From contig NZ_CP061286.1 of the NCBI RefSeq assembly GCF_018687095.1, positions 434,001 to 498,000 of the forward strand: a stretch of 64,000 nucleotides of DNA, given 5' to 3'. The position numbers and the translations under genes are program-made. The stretch is from Polynucleobacter sp. MWH-UH25E (GTDB lineage Bacteria > Pseudomonadota > Gammaproteobacteria > Burkholderiales > Burkholderiaceae). This document shows, in pieces, positions 9,524 through 17,869 of the stretch (the first letter of the stretch is position 1; each line of letters begins with the position of its first letter). The notes under the pieces are model-generated. The model made no database searches and was not told where the DNA came from. It saw only the letters and a list, made by a program, of their open reading frames with translations.

Positions 9524-9964
9524 ATGTTTAAGCATTTATTGGTACCGGTAGACGGTTCAGATATCAGTAAAAAGTCACTCAAAAAGGTGGCTGAACTTGC
9601 TAAGGCAGATGGCGCAGCCGTGACTTTAGTTTATGTATCCGATCCCCTGCCGCCTTTGGTCTATTCCGATAGCACTATGGGTTATGGAATTTCTGCTAAA
9701 GAGCATAAAACCGCTTGTGAGGCTTATGCAAAAGATGTCTTTAAAAAGGCGGCAACCGCTTTAGGGGCTAGCATTAAAGCAAAGACTTTGCATATTGCAA
9801 ACACTAATCTATCTGAAGGTATTTTGGATGGGGCGAAGAAGGCGAAGGCTGATGTGATTGTGATGGCCTCTCATAAGCGAACTGGCATCAAAGGCATCTT
9901 ACTAGGAAGTGAAACACATGAAGTGATCGTGCACTCGAAGTTACCAGTATTGGTATTGGGTTAA
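9524..9964 (+). CDS. universal stress protein (UspA family)
   Basis: A single Usp domain of 146 residues beginning FKHLLVPVDGSD. The ATP-binding-type loop appears at the end as MASHKRTGIKGILLGSETHEVIVHSKLPVLVL (shown in pieces: G-2x-G-9x-G-S type). The ATG at 9524 follows a strong AAAGGAGA Shine-Dalgarno; an in-frame start at 9497 would add nine residues but has no such site. Usp proteins bind nucleotide and modulate stress survival; the specific trigger is unknown. A perfect bidirectional terminator follows. Confidence 0.92.
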   Translation: MFKHLLVPVDGSDISKKSLKKVAELAKADGAAVTLVYVSDPLPPLVYSDSTMGYGISAKEHKTACEAYAKDVFKKAATALGASIKAKTLHIANTNLSEGILDGAKKAKADVIVMASHKRTGIKGILLGSETHEVIVHSKLPVLVLG

Positions 9965-9990
9965 CCAGGCACTCTTCCCTAAAGCGCAAA

Positions 9991-10020
9991 AATAAAGGGG
10001 TTCATTTGAACCCCTTTATT
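9991..10020. terminator. bidirectional intrinsic terminator between usp and the M23 peptidase gene
   Basis: Perfect 13-bp stem AATAAAGGGGTTC / GAACCCCTTTATT with an ATTT loop. Both arms give a T-rich 3' end, so it can stop the two convergent genes on either side. Confidence 0.9.
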
Positions 10021-10047
10021 TATTCCACATTCTCATGCTTCTGATAG

Positions 10048-11508
10048 TTAGCGTTTTATCGGACTTCCTAGTAACAAAATTTCTCTTGTTAGCTGACCAC
10101 TTTCATTGTCACGCATAGACCATAAATCCAGTTGAGTTTTTGAGGCATAGGGGTCAACGTAGATACCATCTTTCCTGAGTTCAAAGTGGAGGTGGGGCCC
10201 TGTTGATCTACCAGTTGAACCAACATAACCGATTTCAAAACCTCTTCTCACTTCATTTCCTAATTCCAGTTCATTGTTGTAGTTGCTTAGGTGAGCATAG
10301 TAAGTGTGATAACCGCCAGGATGCTCTAAAACAATCAGATTGCCAAAAGCTCCGCTAAAACCAAGGTGTACTACCTTGCCATCAGCAACGCTAAAAATTG
10401 GCGTTCCAATAGGGGCGGCATAGTCGATACCCATGTGGGCACGATAGCGTTGTTTTGCTTGGGTTGGTTGGGCTGGCTTGGTTACAGTAGTATTAGCTTT
10501 AGATCGCTTTATGCTACCTGCCCGAACCATGCCTACCCCTCGTGAGATGCGTCGGTAACTTAGCGGGTTGGTCCAGAATGAGCGCTCTAACGCTTCGCCG
10601 TTGCCAGTAAAGAATGCACCCGGAATATCATTGCGGCTGACCCAAAATGCGCTAGAAAAGATTTCATTATTGCTTGGGTCGGTGATTTCGACGGCCCAAA
10701 TCTGCGCCCATCTTTCGCGATCGCCAAAATCAACAATTAAGCGAACGATGCTGTTTGTGTTTTCAAGGGAATTATTATCTTCAGGGTAAATCTGCTTGAT
10801 GATGGAGTTGAGCTCCCACACCAATTCAACTGGCAATTTATCGCCCAACTTGCGCTGATCATATAAAACTTCTTTGAGGGGCACCCGAATCTCAGAGAGG
10901 TTTTTAGATTCATTCTTTAATAAATCTTGTTGAAGTAAAAACCCACCAAATGCGGATGGTGTGAAAGTCCAAACTTCTGTTTTGCTATCCTGAATAGGGC
11001 CATTCATGATGCTTAGGGAGTCAAAGCGATTGCGAGTGGTAAAAGCAGCAGCGTAAGGAATACAATCTCCGCGCATACGATCGAAGAATGCTTTTGTTTG
11101 GCTTTTGAAAAACTCTGAGAATTGACGGTTGTCGATCCCAATCGAAGCGGGAAGATTATCTTCGTTGAAGTTGCGGCGCAGGCAGCCTTGAACTACCCGA
11201 TAGTCTAAGTTGGCATCATTATCAAGAATGAGTTCATTCGGATTTTTCCGTTGAAAGAGCTCAGGGTTTAAGCTCATGCTCGAACCTTTGGTATTAGCCC
11301 CAGCAGATTTATCTTTAAAACCAATTTGCTTAGTGCTCTGGACCGTCACCTTTTTACGAGGCTGGTTTGTTTGAGATTGCGCCAAGGTGCTGAAGCCCAT
11401 CGATAGGCTTATTGCTAAACAGGCTAGGGGGCGCTGAAATCTCTTCACAAGCCGAGTTGGAGTTAAAGCATTTTTGTTCACCCCAACATTATCTAATATT
11501 GTCGCCAA
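10048..11508 (-). CDS. M23 family (LytM-type) peptidoglycan metallopeptidase
   Basis: 486 residues with an N-terminal hydrophobic export signal (about residues 28-46, ending AQSQ). The middle is variable, and the C-terminal M23 domain has HMGIDYAAPIGTPIFSVADG (Zn ligands H and D) and GRSTGPHLHFELR (catalytic and Zn-binding H-x-H). The LPxxG-like loop and metal ligands look intact, so it is probably an active D,D-endopeptidase acting in the periplasm on peptidoglycan cross-links. An N-terminal M23-associated region resembles the MepM/NlpD-like enzymes. Convergent with usp, divergent from the enolase-superfamily gene. Confidence 0.92.
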   Translation of the reverse strand: MATILDNVGVNKNALTPTRLVKRFQRPLACLAISLSMGFSTLAQSQTNQPRKKVTVQSTKQIGFKDKSAGANTKGSSMSLNPELFQRKNPNELILDNDANLDYRVVQGCLRRNFNEDNLPASIGIDNRQFSEFFKSQTKAFFDRMRGDCIPYAAAFTTRNRFDSLSIMNGPIQDSKTEVWTFTPSAFGGFLLQQDLLKNESKNLSEIRVPLKEVLYDQRKLGDKLPVELVWELNSIIKQIYPEDNNSLENTNSIVRLIVDFGDRERWAQIWAVEITDPSNNEIFSSAFWVSRNDIPGAFFTGNGEALERSFWTNPLSYRRISRGVGMVRAGSIKRSKANTTVTKPAQPTQAKQRYRAHMGIDYAAPIGTPIFSVADGKVVHLGFSGAFGNLIVLEHPGGYHTYYAHLSNYNNELELGNEVRRGFEIGYVGSTGRSTGPHLHFELRKDGIYVDPYASKTQLDLWSMRDNESGQLTREILLLGSPIKR

Positions 11509-11609
11509 AGGCCATAAAAATTATGTTGTGGCGCAATAAATTCACATGCTTAGCTGCAAACTGACTATTCCAATACTGGCTACAATGTTTTTTTCAAAAA
11601 GGAGTTTAG

Positions 11610-12746
11610 ATGCCGATCATCGAATCAGTCCAGGTTGCATCAGTAGCGGTGCCGCTGGATAAAGTCACCTCATTTTCAACTCGGACCGTATCTGAGCGTC
11701 ACTATTGTCTCGTCAAGATTCGTGGCAAAGATGGAAATGAGGGCATTGGTTTTTGTTATGTCGGTAGCGCAGGTGGGGATATTGCCAAGATCGCGGTTGA
11801 GCAGCTCTTAGCTCCCAAATTAATTGGTCAAAATAGCCATCGTAGTGAAGGCTTGTGGATGGATATGTATAACGAATCCATTTTGCAGGGGCGTGCTGGC
11901 GCGGTAATGCGCGGTATCTCTATTTTGGATACTGCCTTGTGGGATTTAAATGCCCGCGCTGCTGGTTTGCCTCTTCACCATTATTTAGGATCCGTGGTGG
12001 ATGATCGTGTGCCTGCGTATGCCAGTGGCGGTTATTACTTAGACGGTAAAACTCCCGCAAAACTTGGAAAAGAAATGGAGTCCTATGTAAAGCAGGGCTT
12101 CAAAGCGGTAAAGATGAAGGTAGGAAGGCTTTCTCCGGTCGAGGAAGAGGCTCGTGTAAAGGCTGCTCGTAAAGCAATTGGCGAAGATATTTTGCTTACT
12201 CTCGATGCGAATAATGCTTGGCGCGATCTACCAACAGCGCTGGAGTATGTCAGACGCTTTGAGGCTTACAACCCTTATTGGATTGAGGAGCCTTTCTCGC
12301 CAGATGCAATTGATCTACATGCTGCTTTAGCTCGTCAAACTACTATCAACGTTGCTACTGGCGAAATGGAAGCGGGCCGTTGGCGCTTTAGAGAGCTAAT
12401 TGATGCGGGTGGCGCCGCCATTTTGCAATCCGATGCAGCCGTATGTGGTGGCATTACTGAGTGGCGCCGTATCTCTGCTTATGCGGATGCAAAGGGTATT
12501 ACCGTGTGCCCACATTGGATGCATGATTTGCATGCCCCATTAGTGGCGGCGACTCCAAATGCAAGGTTCGTAGAGTTTTTCTTGGATGATCAAGTTTTAA
12601 ATTTCCGTCGCTTAATCAACAAACAGCTGACTTTTAAGAATGGCGATTTGATCCTGCACAAAACGCCTGGTTTGGGTTTTGAGTTTGATGAAGCGGCTAT
12701 CAAGAGGTACGCCGGTAAAGATGCTTGGAAAAAGATTTCGAAGTAG
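11610..12746 (+). CDS. enolase superfamily enzyme, mandelate racemase subgroup (sugar-/hydroxy-acid dehydratase or racemase)
   Basis: 378 residues with the two-domain muconate lactonizing/mandelate racemase architecture. The barrel shows the K-x-K motif in AVKMKVGR, the metal ligands D in LTLDANNAW, E in WIEEPF and E in ATGEMEAG, and a C-terminal His in CPHWMHDLH. KxK plus His is the mandelate racemase-type acid/base arrangement, so the substrate is likely an alpha-hydroxy or sugar acid whose C2 proton is abstracted. It has a good AAGGAG site before the ATG. It is convergent with the TAXI-TRAP operon, which may import the substrate; that link is inference. Confidence 0.88.
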   Translation: MPIIESVQVASVAVPLDKVTSFSTRTVSERHYCLVKIRGKDGNEGIGFCYVGSAGGDIAKIAVEQLLAPKLIGQNSHRSEGLWMDMYNESILQGRAGAVMRGISILDTALWDLNARAAGLPLHHYLGSVVDDRVPAYASGGYYLDGKTPAKLGKEMESYVKQGFKAVKMKVGRLSPVEEEARVKAARKAIGEDILLTLDANNAWRDLPTALEYVRRFEAYNPYWIEEPFSPDAIDLHAALARQTTINVATGEMEAGRWRFRELIDAGGAAILQSDAAVCGGITEWRRISAYADAKGITVCPHWMHDLHAPLVAATPNARFVEFFLDDQVLNFRRLINKQLTFKNGDLILHKTPGLGFEFDEAAIKRYAGKDAWKKISK

Positions 12747-12780
12747 TTCGCAATTCTTTAAAGCCTAAGCCTCCTAACTA

Positions 12781-12812
12781 AAAAGCCCGCGATAACTTAG
12801 TCGCGGGCTTTT
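12781..12812. terminator. bidirectional intrinsic terminator
   Basis: 12-bp perfect stem AAAAGCCCGCGA / TCGCGGGCTTTT with an 8-nt loop, placed between the convergent enolase-superfamily gene and the TRAP permease gene. Serves both strands. Confidence 0.92.
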
Positions 12813-12831
12813 GTTTTATTGATGAATCAAT

Positions 12832-14844
12832 TTATACGGATTTAGGTCGTAGTTTGAAATGGCGAATAGTTTGAGTGATGATTACCAAGCCAAAGCCGAT
12901 GAAACCAACGAGATCCGCTTCGGTGGATGGATAAGCTAGCGCTACGCCAGATGCCACCATGATGACGCGTTCAAAAACTTTGGTCTTCTCAATAAACCAG
13001 CCTTGTAAGCCGCCGGCTAGGCAGATGATGCCAACCACAGCTGTAAATGACACCCAAGCAATTTGCATCCAATCTGCTTTCTCTAGGGCGTCAGTAGAGC
13101 CCATCAATAGCAGGCTTACCCCAGATTTGTCTAAGACAAACATAAAGGGAACCAAGATTGCTGGAGCAACATACTTCCAAGTCTGTAAAGTGGTTTTATA
13201 AGGGTTGCCTTTACAAATTGCGGCAGCTGCAAATGGAGAGAGTGCAGTAGGAGGGGACACCTCAGACAATACAGCGTAGTAAAAGATGAACATATGGGCG
13301 GCGAATGCTGGAACGCCCAAGTTAATGAGGGCAGGTGCGGCAATCACTGCGCAAATGATGTAAGAAGCGGTTACAGGAACCGCAAGGCCGACAATCCAAA
13401 CAACAAGCGCCGTGAAGATAGTAGTGAGAAGTAATGAGCCACCTGCGTACTGAATTACGATGGAGCTAAATTTCAGGCCAAGCCCAGTGAGGGTGACTGT
13501 GCCAACAATGAGACCTGCGCCAGCACAAGTTGCTGCAATGGCTAAAACACCTGTGGATCCTGATGCCAGAGCCTTGGTTAGGTTGGAGTTGTAAAGACCA
13601 GAAAGAATTGGTTCTTTTCCTTTAAACCATGCCCATGGAATGATGGCGGTATCTTCGCGCAACATGCTCGATAGTGCTGAGACGACAGTTGCCCAGAACA
13701 CGGCCATCACTGGAGAGAAGCCCAACAGCATAAATACCACGATAGAAATCAGCGAGAAGAAATGGAACCAATATTTTTTGGTGAGCTGCCAAGCAGTTTC
13801 AACGGATTCAAAATGAATATTCTTCATTCCATATTTGCGCACATCAATTTCTACCATGACAAACAAACCAAGATAGAACAAGATGGTCGGAATGGTAGCC
13901 ATCAAGAGAACATCGAGGTAGGAGATTTTGAGGAAGTCCGCAATCAGGAATGCGGCAGCGCCCAATACTGGCGGAGAAATAATCGCACCCAATCCACCTG
14001 CGGCCAATAATCCGCCCGCCGCATTTTTCTCGTATCCCACTTTTTCTAACATCGGTGCAGCAACTGAGCCAACAGTAACTGTAGTGGCAACACCTGAGCC
14101 AGATGGGCCACCCAATAAGAAGGAGGACATGACAATCGTTCTGCCAACGCCTGAGGACTTGCCACCCATGGCTGCAAATGAAAAGTCGATAAAGAATTTG
14201 CCTGCGCCAGTAAATTGAAGGAAGGCGCCAAAAATAGTGAAGAGAATAATCAGCGTTGCAGAGACGTCTACGGCTGTTCCGTATATGCCTTCTAGCGTCA
14301 TATACATATAGCCCACTAGGCGATCGAGATCGTAGCCTTTATGGGTCCATGGTGCTGGTAAGTAATTTCCAAATAGTGCATATAGTAAGAACAAGATAGT
14401 GACGCTAACCAAGATCATGCCGTTTGTGCGACGGACGCTTTCAAGGATGAGCAAAATCAGGGCGATTCCCACCATGACATCTGTTGGGTTAGGTGCGGTG
14501 TTGCGATCCATGAAATCATCGCCACCACTGAGTATGTAATAAGAAATCGCGATAGATCCGATTGCAAACACAATGTCCCAAGGCATTAGGCGATTCTTGA
14601 AGCGAGCTGCGATTGGGAAGCTCAAAAATACTAAAAATAGAACCAGCGCAACGTGAATAACACGTAATTGCTGGGTTGGTACGATAGAGTAAGCGGCATA
14701 TAGGTGAAACAGAGACATGCCGACTGCAACCAAGGTGATGAACTTAGCTAATAAACCTTTGTAGTCATTAGAGTCGCCTTCTTCTTGCTTGATAAACGCG
14801 TCTAGCTTTTCTTGGGTCTCGTTATCGATGACGTTTTGATTCAT
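12832..14844 (-). CDS. TAXI-type TRAP transporter fused 4TM/12TM permease
   Basis: 670-residue membrane protein in which the small (DctQ-like) and large (DctM-like) TRAP subunits are fused, as is usual for TAXI systems. After an acidic cytoplasmic N-terminus come four helices, then the large domain with GGPSGSGVATTVTVGSVAAPMLE and the PPVLGAAAFLIADFL and VTASYIICAVIAAPAL motifs. It is a secondary importer driven by an ion gradient and fed by the periplasmic binding protein encoded 87 bp upstream. It is the last gene of a four-gene operon; a hairpin in the gap may reduce its expression relative to the binding protein. Confidence 0.94.
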   Translation of the reverse strand: MNQNVIDNETQEKLDAFIKQEEGDSNDYKGLLAKFITLVAVGMSLFHLYAAYSIVPTQQLRVIHVALVLFLVFLSFPIAARFKNRLMPWDIVFAIGSIAISYYILSGGDDFMDRNTAPNPTDVMVGIALILLILESVRRTNGMILVSVTILFLLYALFGNYLPAPWTHKGYDLDRLVGYMYMTLEGIYGTAVDVSATLIILFTIFGAFLQFTGAGKFFIDFSFAAMGGKSSGVGRTIVMSSFLLGGPSGSGVATTVTVGSVAAPMLEKVGYEKNAAGGLLAAGGLGAIISPPVLGAAAFLIADFLKISYLDVLLMATIPTILFYLGLFVMVEIDVRKYGMKNIHFESVETAWQLTKKYWFHFFSLISIVVFMLLGFSPVMAVFWATVVSALSSMLREDTAIIPWAWFKGKEPILSGLYNSNLTKALASGSTGVLAIAATCAGAGLIVGTVTLTGLGLKFSSIVIQYAGGSLLLTTIFTALVVWIVGLAVPVTASYIICAVIAAPALINLGVPAFAAHMFIFYYAVLSEVSPPTALSPFAAAAICKGNPYKTTLQTWKYVAPAILVPFMFVLDKSGVSLLLMGSTDALEKADWMQIAWVSFTAVVGIICLAGGLQGWFIEKTKVFERVIMVASGVALAYPSTEADLVGFIGFGLVIITQTIRHFKLRPKSV

Positions 14845-14897
14845 GTCTCAACCTATTATTTGTAGTTTTTGTGTGTTTATGAACTGCTCTAAATCAA

Positions 14898-14922
14898 AAG
14901 GGGCGAGATTAACTCACCCCTT
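14898..14922 (-). promoter_or_regulatory. hairpin between the TAXI binding-protein and permease genes (possible attenuator)
   Basis: Read on the minus strand: AAGGGGTGAG, a 5-nt loop, then CTCGCCCCTT with one internal mismatch, followed by TTGATTT. It lies 10 nt after the binding-protein stop. It looks like a leaky terminator or mRNA-stabilising hairpin that favours the binding protein over the permease. Inferred from structure only. Confidence 0.6.
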
Positions 14923-14931
14923 GTTTCTCGT

Positions 14932-15882
14932 TTAGTTAACTTTGATGTTTTTCTCTTTGTAGTACTTCAGGGCGCCTGGATGGAAGTCAACGGGCGATGC
15001 TTTTGCCTTCTGATTATCAAGGCTCACATTCATATATTCTTGATGAGTGCGAACTAGATCCAGCTTGTTGTCAAAAATAGCTTTGGTAATTTTGTAGGCC
15101 TGATCATCTGGCATGCTAGCGTTGACAACCAAAATGTTGGCGACGGCCGCTACCTTGTTGTCCTTTGTCATGCCGCTATAAGTTGCTTTTGGAATGTTGG
15201 CGGCAAAGTAAATATTGCCGTACTTCTTATTCATGGCGGCAACTTCGGCATCCGTATCTACCATCACAATCTTGGTTCCGGGGGTATTAGCAAGGTCAGT
15301 TACTGCTGCAGTAGGTAATCCTCCAACCCAGAAGAAAGCATCAATTTTGCGATCCTTAACAGCATTTACAGACTCGGCAACGCTAAGACGCTCGCGCTTC
15401 ACATCTTTATCTTTATCAAGTCCAGCCGCTTCAAGCAAACGGAACGCCATTACTTCTGTAGCGCTTCCAGGGGCGCCAGTGCTGATGCGTTTGCCTTTGA
15501 GGTCTTTCATAGACTTAATGCCAGTTGAGTCAACTGTTACTACATGCATTAAGTTTGGATACAGAACCACTAAAGTTCTGAGATCTACTTTCTTGCCGTT
15601 GAACTTGCCCTCACCAATTTGGGCATCTTTAGCGGCATCAGCCATAGAGAAGCCAACATATGGTTTGCCACTGCCGATGAGATTGAGATTGTCTACAGAG
15701 CCGCCAGTGACTTCGGCTGTTGCAGACATCCCAGGAACTTTGCTGGATAGCACAGAGGCTAAACCACCGCCCATTGGGTAGTAAACGCCGCCAGTTCCAC
15801 CAGTGGCGATGGAGATATTTTGCGCTTGAGCGCTCATCCATAAAAAGCTAAATGAGAGCGCAATGATTTTTAATAATTTCAT
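14932..15882 (-). CDS. TAXI family TRAP transporter solute-binding protein
   Basis: 316 residues with a signal peptide (about residues 1-20, cleavage after AQA) and the TAXI signature IATGGTGGVYYPMGGGLA. Further family segments are GAPGSATEVMAFRLLEAAGL and KIDAFFWVGGLPTAAV. It binds a small anion in the periplasm and delivers it to the fused permease downstream. TAXI ligands are poorly known; the neighbouring DHDPS-like and hydroxyacid dehydrogenase genes suggest a hydroxy or keto acid. Third gene of the minus-strand operon, 32 bp after the aldolase-like gene. Confidence 0.94.
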   Translation of the reverse strand: MKLLKIIALSFSFLWMSAQAQNISIATGGTGGVYYPMGGGLASVLSSKVPGMSATAEVTGGSVDNLNLIGSGKPYVGFSMADAAKDAQIGEGKFNGKKVDLRTLVVLYPNLMHVVTVDSTGIKSMKDLKGKRISTGAPGSATEVMAFRLLEAAGLDKDKDVKRERLSVAESVNAVKDRKIDAFFWVGGLPTAAVTDLANTPGTKIVMVDTDAEVAAMNKKYGNIYFAANIPKATYSGMTKDNKVAAVANILVVNASMPDDQAYKITKAIFDNKLDLVRTHQEYMNVSLDNQKAKASPVDFHPGALKYYKEKNIKVN

Positions 15883-15914
15883 ATTAATGTCTCCTAAAAC
15901 TGAGATGAAGTAAA

Positions 15915-16841
15915 TTAAAGACCAGGCATACTGAAGTTGATTTGCTTTAACTCGCTTATCAACTGCGCTTGTTGCTCAGAATTGAGCTGCATGAGTGGCG
16001 GACGAACACGCAACCACTCTGAATCATTGCTGAAATGCGCTACAGCAGTCTTCATGCCAGCAATCATTTGATACTTAGCAAATACGCTGCGTACTTTATC
16101 AAGGCCTGCTTGACGCTCATCAGCATTAGACTCTCTCCACTGTGCTGCCAGATCAGCAATCGCGTGCGGATTGACGTTCGCTGTTGCAGAGATGCAGCCT
16201 ACGCCGCCTGCACGCAGAGTGCGCATTAGGAATACTTCGCTACCCGCATAAACACGGAAACCAGTCGGCGCCAATAGCTTGATCACGGATTCGGTATAAG
16301 CCCAATCTCCAGAGCTATCTTTCATACCTACTACAGTCTTTGGATACTCTTTTGTCAAACGCTCTAGCAAAGATAAGCTGAGGTTAATTTTAGTAACGGG
16401 TGGAATGTTGTAGATATAAACCTGAAGCGCATCGCTACCAACTTTCTGAATCACCTCAGAGAAGTAAGCAAACAGACCATCATCTGTTACATCTTTGTAA
16501 TAGAAAGGAGGCAGCATTAATACGCCAGCGCATTTCAGATTAACTGCATGACGTGTCATGTTGACTGTAGCGTCAATCGAGGTAGCACCAGTGCCGGGCA
16601 TCATATGTGCTGGATTTAAGCCGCCTTCTACCAACGCCGTGAGCGTACTCATTTTTTGCGGAGCTGACATGGAGTTCGCTTCGGAGTTTGTGCCAAATAC
16701 TGCTTGGCCAACACCATTCGATTCAAGCCATTTGCATTGCTTTAATAATTTTTGGGCATCTGGGTTGCCGTCGGCCTTGAATGGCGTGAGTACTGGTGAG
16801 AGTACTGCTGGCAATGTGGAAGGATGCAAGGTAAGGGGCAT
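15915..16841 (-). CDS. dihydrodipicolinate synthase/N-acetylneuraminate lyase family aldolase
   Basis: 308-residue (beta/alpha)8 class I aldolase family member. The Schiff-base lysine is in VGMKDSSGD and the catalytic tyrosine in YIYNIPP. The substrate carboxylate-binding motif, GTTGE in DHDPS, reads GTNSEA here, and the operon is catabolic in style, so biosynthetic DapA activity is unlikely. A pyruvate-dependent aldolase or dehydratase/decarboxylase on a sugar-acid-like substrate fits better. It follows the hydroxyacid dehydrogenase gene by 12 bp and precedes the TAXI binding protein. Confidence 0.9.
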   Translation of the reverse strand: MPLTLHPSTLPAVLSPVLTPFKADGNPDAQKLLKQCKWLESNGVGQAVFGTNSEANSMSAPQKMSTLTALVEGGLNPAHMMPGTGATSIDATVNMTRHAVNLKCAGVLMLPPFYYKDVTDDGLFAYFSEVIQKVGSDALQVYIYNIPPVTKINLSLSLLERLTKEYPKTVVGMKDSSGDWAYTESVIKLLAPTGFRVYAGSEVFLMRTLRAGGVGCISATANVNPHAIADLAAQWRESNADERQAGLDKVRSVFAKYQMIAGMKTAVAHFSNDSEWLRVRPPLMQLNSEQQAQLISELKQINFSMPGL

Positions 16842-16853
16842 GCTGACTCCGTT

Positions 16854-17783
16854 TTAATAATGAACTTCCGATAGAAGTGGTTGTTGTGTAAAGAAAGCCT
16901 CTAAATTATCTACTGCTAATTTGGTCATTGCCACCCGTGTTTCCGAGGTAGCACTACCGATATGGGGTGTTAATAGGACATTATCAAGTTTTAGAAACTC
17001 AGGATTTGGATTTGGTTCGTTGTTAAAGACATCGAGTGCTGCGCCAGCGAGCTTTTTATGTTGCAGTGCATATAAAAGATCAGACTCATTAACAACACTT
17101 CCTCGGGCAATGTTGATTAAAAATCCGCTTGGCCCCAGCGCCTCTAGAACGGCAGCATTAACTATATTGTCCGTATCTGGCGTTGCGGGACATGCTAGGA
17201 AAAGCACATCGCAAGCGCTAGCCAGGTCTTTTATATTTGGGTAGTAGGAGTACGGCACTGGTTTAGAGTTTGGGCCAGAGTACGCTATCTCAACCTTAAA
17301 TGGCTCTAAGCGTTTTGCGAGATCTTGACCAATGCGACCCATGCCCACAATCCCAACCTTTTTGCCGGCCAGCGTGGTAGTTAATTGGAAGAGTCCTTTT
17401 GCCCAAGCACCGCTTTTGACATGCTCTTGAGACTCTGGAATGCGACGCATCAGGCTGAGCATCATGCCAATAGCGAGTTCGCAGACGGCATCGTTGAGAA
17501 CTCCTGGGGTATTGGTAGCCTTAATGCCTTTTGACTTCAAGTACTCCGAGGGAAGGTTGTCGTAACCCACGCCACATGTAGATACAAGGCGAATTGTTGG
17601 GATTTGCTTAACCAAGGCCTCAGGCAGTTTGGTATTGGAGCGGACTAGGATCGCTTCAAAATTGCCTGGTGGGGGTGGCGCAGAGGGGTCTGCATGTCGG
17701 GTGGGGCTAAAGCGTCGATCAATTTCCGCTTGCATAATTTCAGGGAAATAGCCGACCTGTAACACCGAATTGACGGGAATCAT
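16854..17783 (-). CDS. D-isomer-specific 2-hydroxyacid dehydrogenase (glyoxylate/hydroxypyruvate reductase-like)
   Basis: 309 residues with the NAD(P) Rossmann motif VGIVGMGRIGQDLAKRL, the INIARGSVVNESDLL segment (catalytic Arg region), the E of NNEPNPNP and the catalytic His in LTPHIGSAT. It should reduce a 2-keto acid to the D-2-hydroxy acid or the reverse. First gene of the minus-strand operon with the DHDPS-like aldolase and the TAXI transporter, and divergent from the 3-hydroxyacyl-CoA-dehydrogenase-like gene across 86 bp. Confidence 0.92.
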   Translation of the reverse strand: MIPVNSVLQVGYFPEIMQAEIDRRFSPTRHADPSAPPPPGNFEAILVRSNTKLPEALVKQIPTIRLVSTCGVGYDNLPSEYLKSKGIKATNTPGVLNDAVCELAIGMMLSLMRRIPESQEHVKSGAWAKGLFQLTTTLAGKKVGIVGMGRIGQDLAKRLEPFKVEIAYSGPNSKPVPYSYYPNIKDLASACDVLFLACPATPDTDNIVNAAVLEALGPSGFLINIARGSVVNESDLLYALQHKKLAGAALDVFNNEPNPNPEFLKLDNVLLTPHIGSATSETRVAMTKLAVDNLEAFFTQQPLLSEVHY

Positions 17784-17839
17784 GGTTGTCTCAAATTTTT
17801 ATTGGAATAATGACCTCATTGTATGAGGAATTTTAAAAA

Positions 17840-17855
17840 AGAGGCTTAAGCCTCT
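17840..17855. promoter_or_regulatory. 16-bp perfect palindrome in the divergent intergenic region
   Basis: AGAGGCTTAAGCCTCT is a perfect inverted repeat ending 14 bp before the ATG at 17870 and just before its AGGAG site. It could be an operator controlling one or both divergent genes. On the minus strand it also reads as a short hairpin followed by six T residues. No regulator gene is adjacent. Confidence 0.5.
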
Positions 17856-17869
17856 CTAGGAGAACATTC

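Noticed and set aside
15215..15781. 188-codon plus-strand frame
   Set aside because: It runs antisense through the TAXI binding-protein gene, which has full family motifs and a signal peptide; the plus frame has no recognisable domain.
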